Below, piece after piece: positions 63,401 to 64,000 of a stretch of 64,000 bases of DNA. Position 1 is the stretch's first letter; each line of letters starts with the position of its first letter. The notes below the pieces were generated by a model. It worked only from the letters and a program-made list of their open reading frames with translations. It ran no database searches and was not told the origin of the DNA. This DNA is from Vibrio sp. JC009 (lineage in GTDB: Bacteria > Pseudomonadota > Gammaproteobacteria > Enterobacterales > Vibrionaceae): the NCBI RefSeq assembly GCF_029016485.1, contig NZ_CP092106.1, positions 1,798,001 to 1,862,000 on the forward strand, written 5' to 3'. Position numbers and translations under genes: made by a program.

Positions 63401-64000
63401 ATCAAGATTAAAGCTAACGCTGTAGGTGCCGTCATCATTTAGCGTCATTGTGCCTGAGCCAACATACCAGGTCTCACCAGCATCAACAGAGTACATCCAG
63501 TTGCTGCTTGCATCTGTGAAGCCGGAAACCGTAACGGTTGCGTTATCTGAAGGATCACTATCGGTATTATCCGGCAGTATCAACTCCAGTGTGTCGAACC
63601 CATCTGTGATAGTCACTTCTGACAATGTGGTCACGGTTGAGTTACCGGCCTGATCGGTCACAGTTACCGATACATTGGTATAAGTACCTCCGGCAGGAAG
63701 TGAGAAACTGGTGCCTGTCCCTGTATCAGAAACCGTGCCGTCTGTGCCTGTGTAACTGTATGACCAGGTTGCTGCATCAAACTCAGCAGGCAGACCAACA
63801 TCGATAGTACCGACGTTAGACACATAATCACCGGTTACCCCTGTATCTGTTGCCAGTGACAGGGTCGCCGCTTCCGGCGCTACGGTATCAATTTCAATCG
63901 ACTGAGAGGTTTCGCTGCTTACGTTGCCCACATTATCGATCTGGCGGATAACCAAATCGTAAGAGCCGTCAGCAAGCGTAATCGTCTTGCTATCACTGCC
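60458..64000 (-). CDS. giant Ig-like repeat adhesin (N-terminal part beyond window)
   Basis: 1180 residues visible, open at the right edge. It is built of bacterial Ig-like domains (about 75-100 residues each) rich in Asp, Thr, Ser and Gly, with the recurring strand-end motif TDSAGNTS. A larger module of three domains (GYTNDSTIEVSGIE; STSVNTISGDTDE; GTTEAGATVTLTIG) is repeated twice at about 60.7-62.4 kb. The protein is acidic, with many Asp-rich loops suiting calcium binding. The C-terminus ends EDAAGNETTFSDPDL with no RTX nonapeptide (GGxGxD) repeats, so it lacks the usual type I secretion tail. Probably a biofilm or surface adhesin. Confidence 0.88.
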   Translation of the reverse strand, partial: GSDSKTITLADGSYDLVIRQIDNVGNVSSETSQSIEIDTVAPEAATLSLATDTGVTGDYVSNVGTIDVGLPAEFDAATWSYSYTGTDGTVSDTGTGTSFSLPAGGTYTNVSVTVTDQAGNSTVTTLSEVTITDGFDTLELILPDNTDSDPSDNATVTVSGFTDASSNWMYSVDAGETWYVGSGTMTLNDDGTYSVSFNLDEDRTYDVGYIQVKQVDSSGDVSATVSSSSAVTVDTTAPGAATVALQDDTGVDGDSITNDGKVDVTLADSSDSWTYEYKLEGDSDWTTGANKLDSDTFELAPGTYSEVKVTVTDSAGNSTETILSDITITETTVTTDASFSVGLQSDSGAADYVTNDSTVVVSGITSGNSWMYSFDGTNWYSGSTVNDAGSGTYSGTFELPAGTYTENTILVKQLDVSGSESEPITIGSAVTVDLSTPTTPVISYNQTGDDTEITNDPSITVSGITESSYSCTVNGTSYTLTPDADGVAIITLTDIGSDALYAIEVNQTNEAGTSATASLSVTLDTDAPDAVTFTYDENGDAGYTNDSTIEVSGIEANSSWKYSTDGGSTWSDSFDTTSGTITLTSEGTNTILVSVTDSAGNTSITSETVIYDSTDPVVNASTSVNTISGDTDETVTLKFDVDNNGSVDLEKVVSAGDNWSVTAADLGLTDTDGDKSVSVTATDSAGNVTDLGTLTLDVDTLAPTSASYAVSDVSGALTATSADNYSTADSQPTFSGTTEAGATVTLTIGTETYTVTTSDGNWSITSGAELQDGSYGYSISITDSAGNTSSTTNGTLNVALDTTAPDVSSVTFTYNASGEAGYTNDNTIEVSGIESGASWKYSIDGGSTWSSSSTSTSGTVTLAAAGTYTILVAVTDIYGNTNTTSETVVYDNVAPGVTTSTSVNSISGQADEDVTLVFDANNDGSDDYSIEVSAGSDWSVTADDLGLSGTQDDVSVAITATDSAGNVSLSNLDVLLDVDTDAPTLTGGVTVTDDVTSGSTDDTGTLATGDWTNDNQPTFEGTTETSATVTLTITDSGTGTEASYSVTSDSDDGSWSITPDTALADGEHTYSISITDSAGNTSSTVNGTLNVDTVAPTISNVVDDESANEISFDVADGTGSGISNITALLDGQEVDVDMSDIDTTGKATIDTSGAADSSHDIVITIEDAAGNETTFSDPDL

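Noticed and set aside
60900..63653. Several plus-strand open frames opposite the adhesin
   Set aside because: They are antisense shadows caused by the repetitive Ser/Thr/Asp-rich coding sequence, with no ribosome sites or family features.
63708..63725. GGTGCCTGTCCC motif in the adhesin as another copy of the repeat found in the decarboxylase gene
   Set aside because: Here it simply codes the Ig-domain phrase TGTGTS and lies in normal repeat context, so chance is sufficient.

Overview
The window looks like a chromosome segment of a Vibrio or close relative. The evidence is the carboxynorspermidine/norspermidine gene set (nspC, carboxynorspermidine dehydrogenase, diaminobutyrate decarboxylase and aminotransferase), a bcsQABCZ cellulose operon, REP-type and long palindromic intergenic repeats, and overall protein style. 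The species cannot be named from sequence alone. No rRNA, tRNA or CRISPR array was seen.

Layout, left to right. 1-1023: 3' part of an SLC13-type transporter. 1030-26400 (all minus strand): one surface-polysaccharide locus. It is read from an undecaprenyl-phosphate sugar transferase (26400) through a short Wza-like exporter, two tandem Wzc-like tyrosine kinases, UDP-glucose dehydrogenase, glycosyltransferases, a Wzy-like polymerase, a Wzx flippase and two sulfotransferases, to the dTDP-rhamnose genes rfbBACD. A near-complete JUMPstart/ops element sits just before its first gene, which predicts RfaH control. The AT-rich middle is riddled with ISAs1-family elements: two intact copies of one IS inserted inside a second, frameshifted IS, each with a visible 10-bp target duplication, plus a second damaged copy. 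27286-38783: a PilZ protein convergent with a cellulose synthesis operon (bcs accessory gene, bcsQ, bcsA, bcsB, bcsC, bcsZ). 39411-41860: a small hypothetical gene, an orphan CcdA-type antitoxin with a 15-bp-arm operator palindrome, and an IS1111/IS110 element inserted in a REP sequence. 41906-48652: the norspermidine operon, invaded by repeats and by a DUF2442 gene. 49274-54241: chemoreceptor, diguanylate cyclase, a 270-bp tandem palindrome array and a KdgM-type porin.

54632-64000: the most unusual locus. Five packed minus-strand genes encode a TolC-like outer membrane lipoprotein, an HlyD-like adaptor, a single-span membrane protein, an ExbD/MotB-like protein, and an ExbB/TolQ-like channel fused to a degenerate EAL domain. 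They follow a giant Ig-like repeat adhesin that is open at the right edge. No ABC transporter is present in the window, so a proton-channel-powered, c-di-GMP-sensing envelope machine serving the adhesin is a plausible new arrangement.

Together the genes form a matrix/biofilm region: capsule-like sulfated polysaccharide, cellulose, adhesin, norspermidine and several c-di-GMP proteins (BcsA PilZ, free PilZ, GGDEF enzyme with I-site, degenerate EAL). A second notable result is that the IS1111 element's bridge RNA can be read by eye: both target guides and both donor guides match the REP target and the element ends around a shared AG (CT on the other strand) core.
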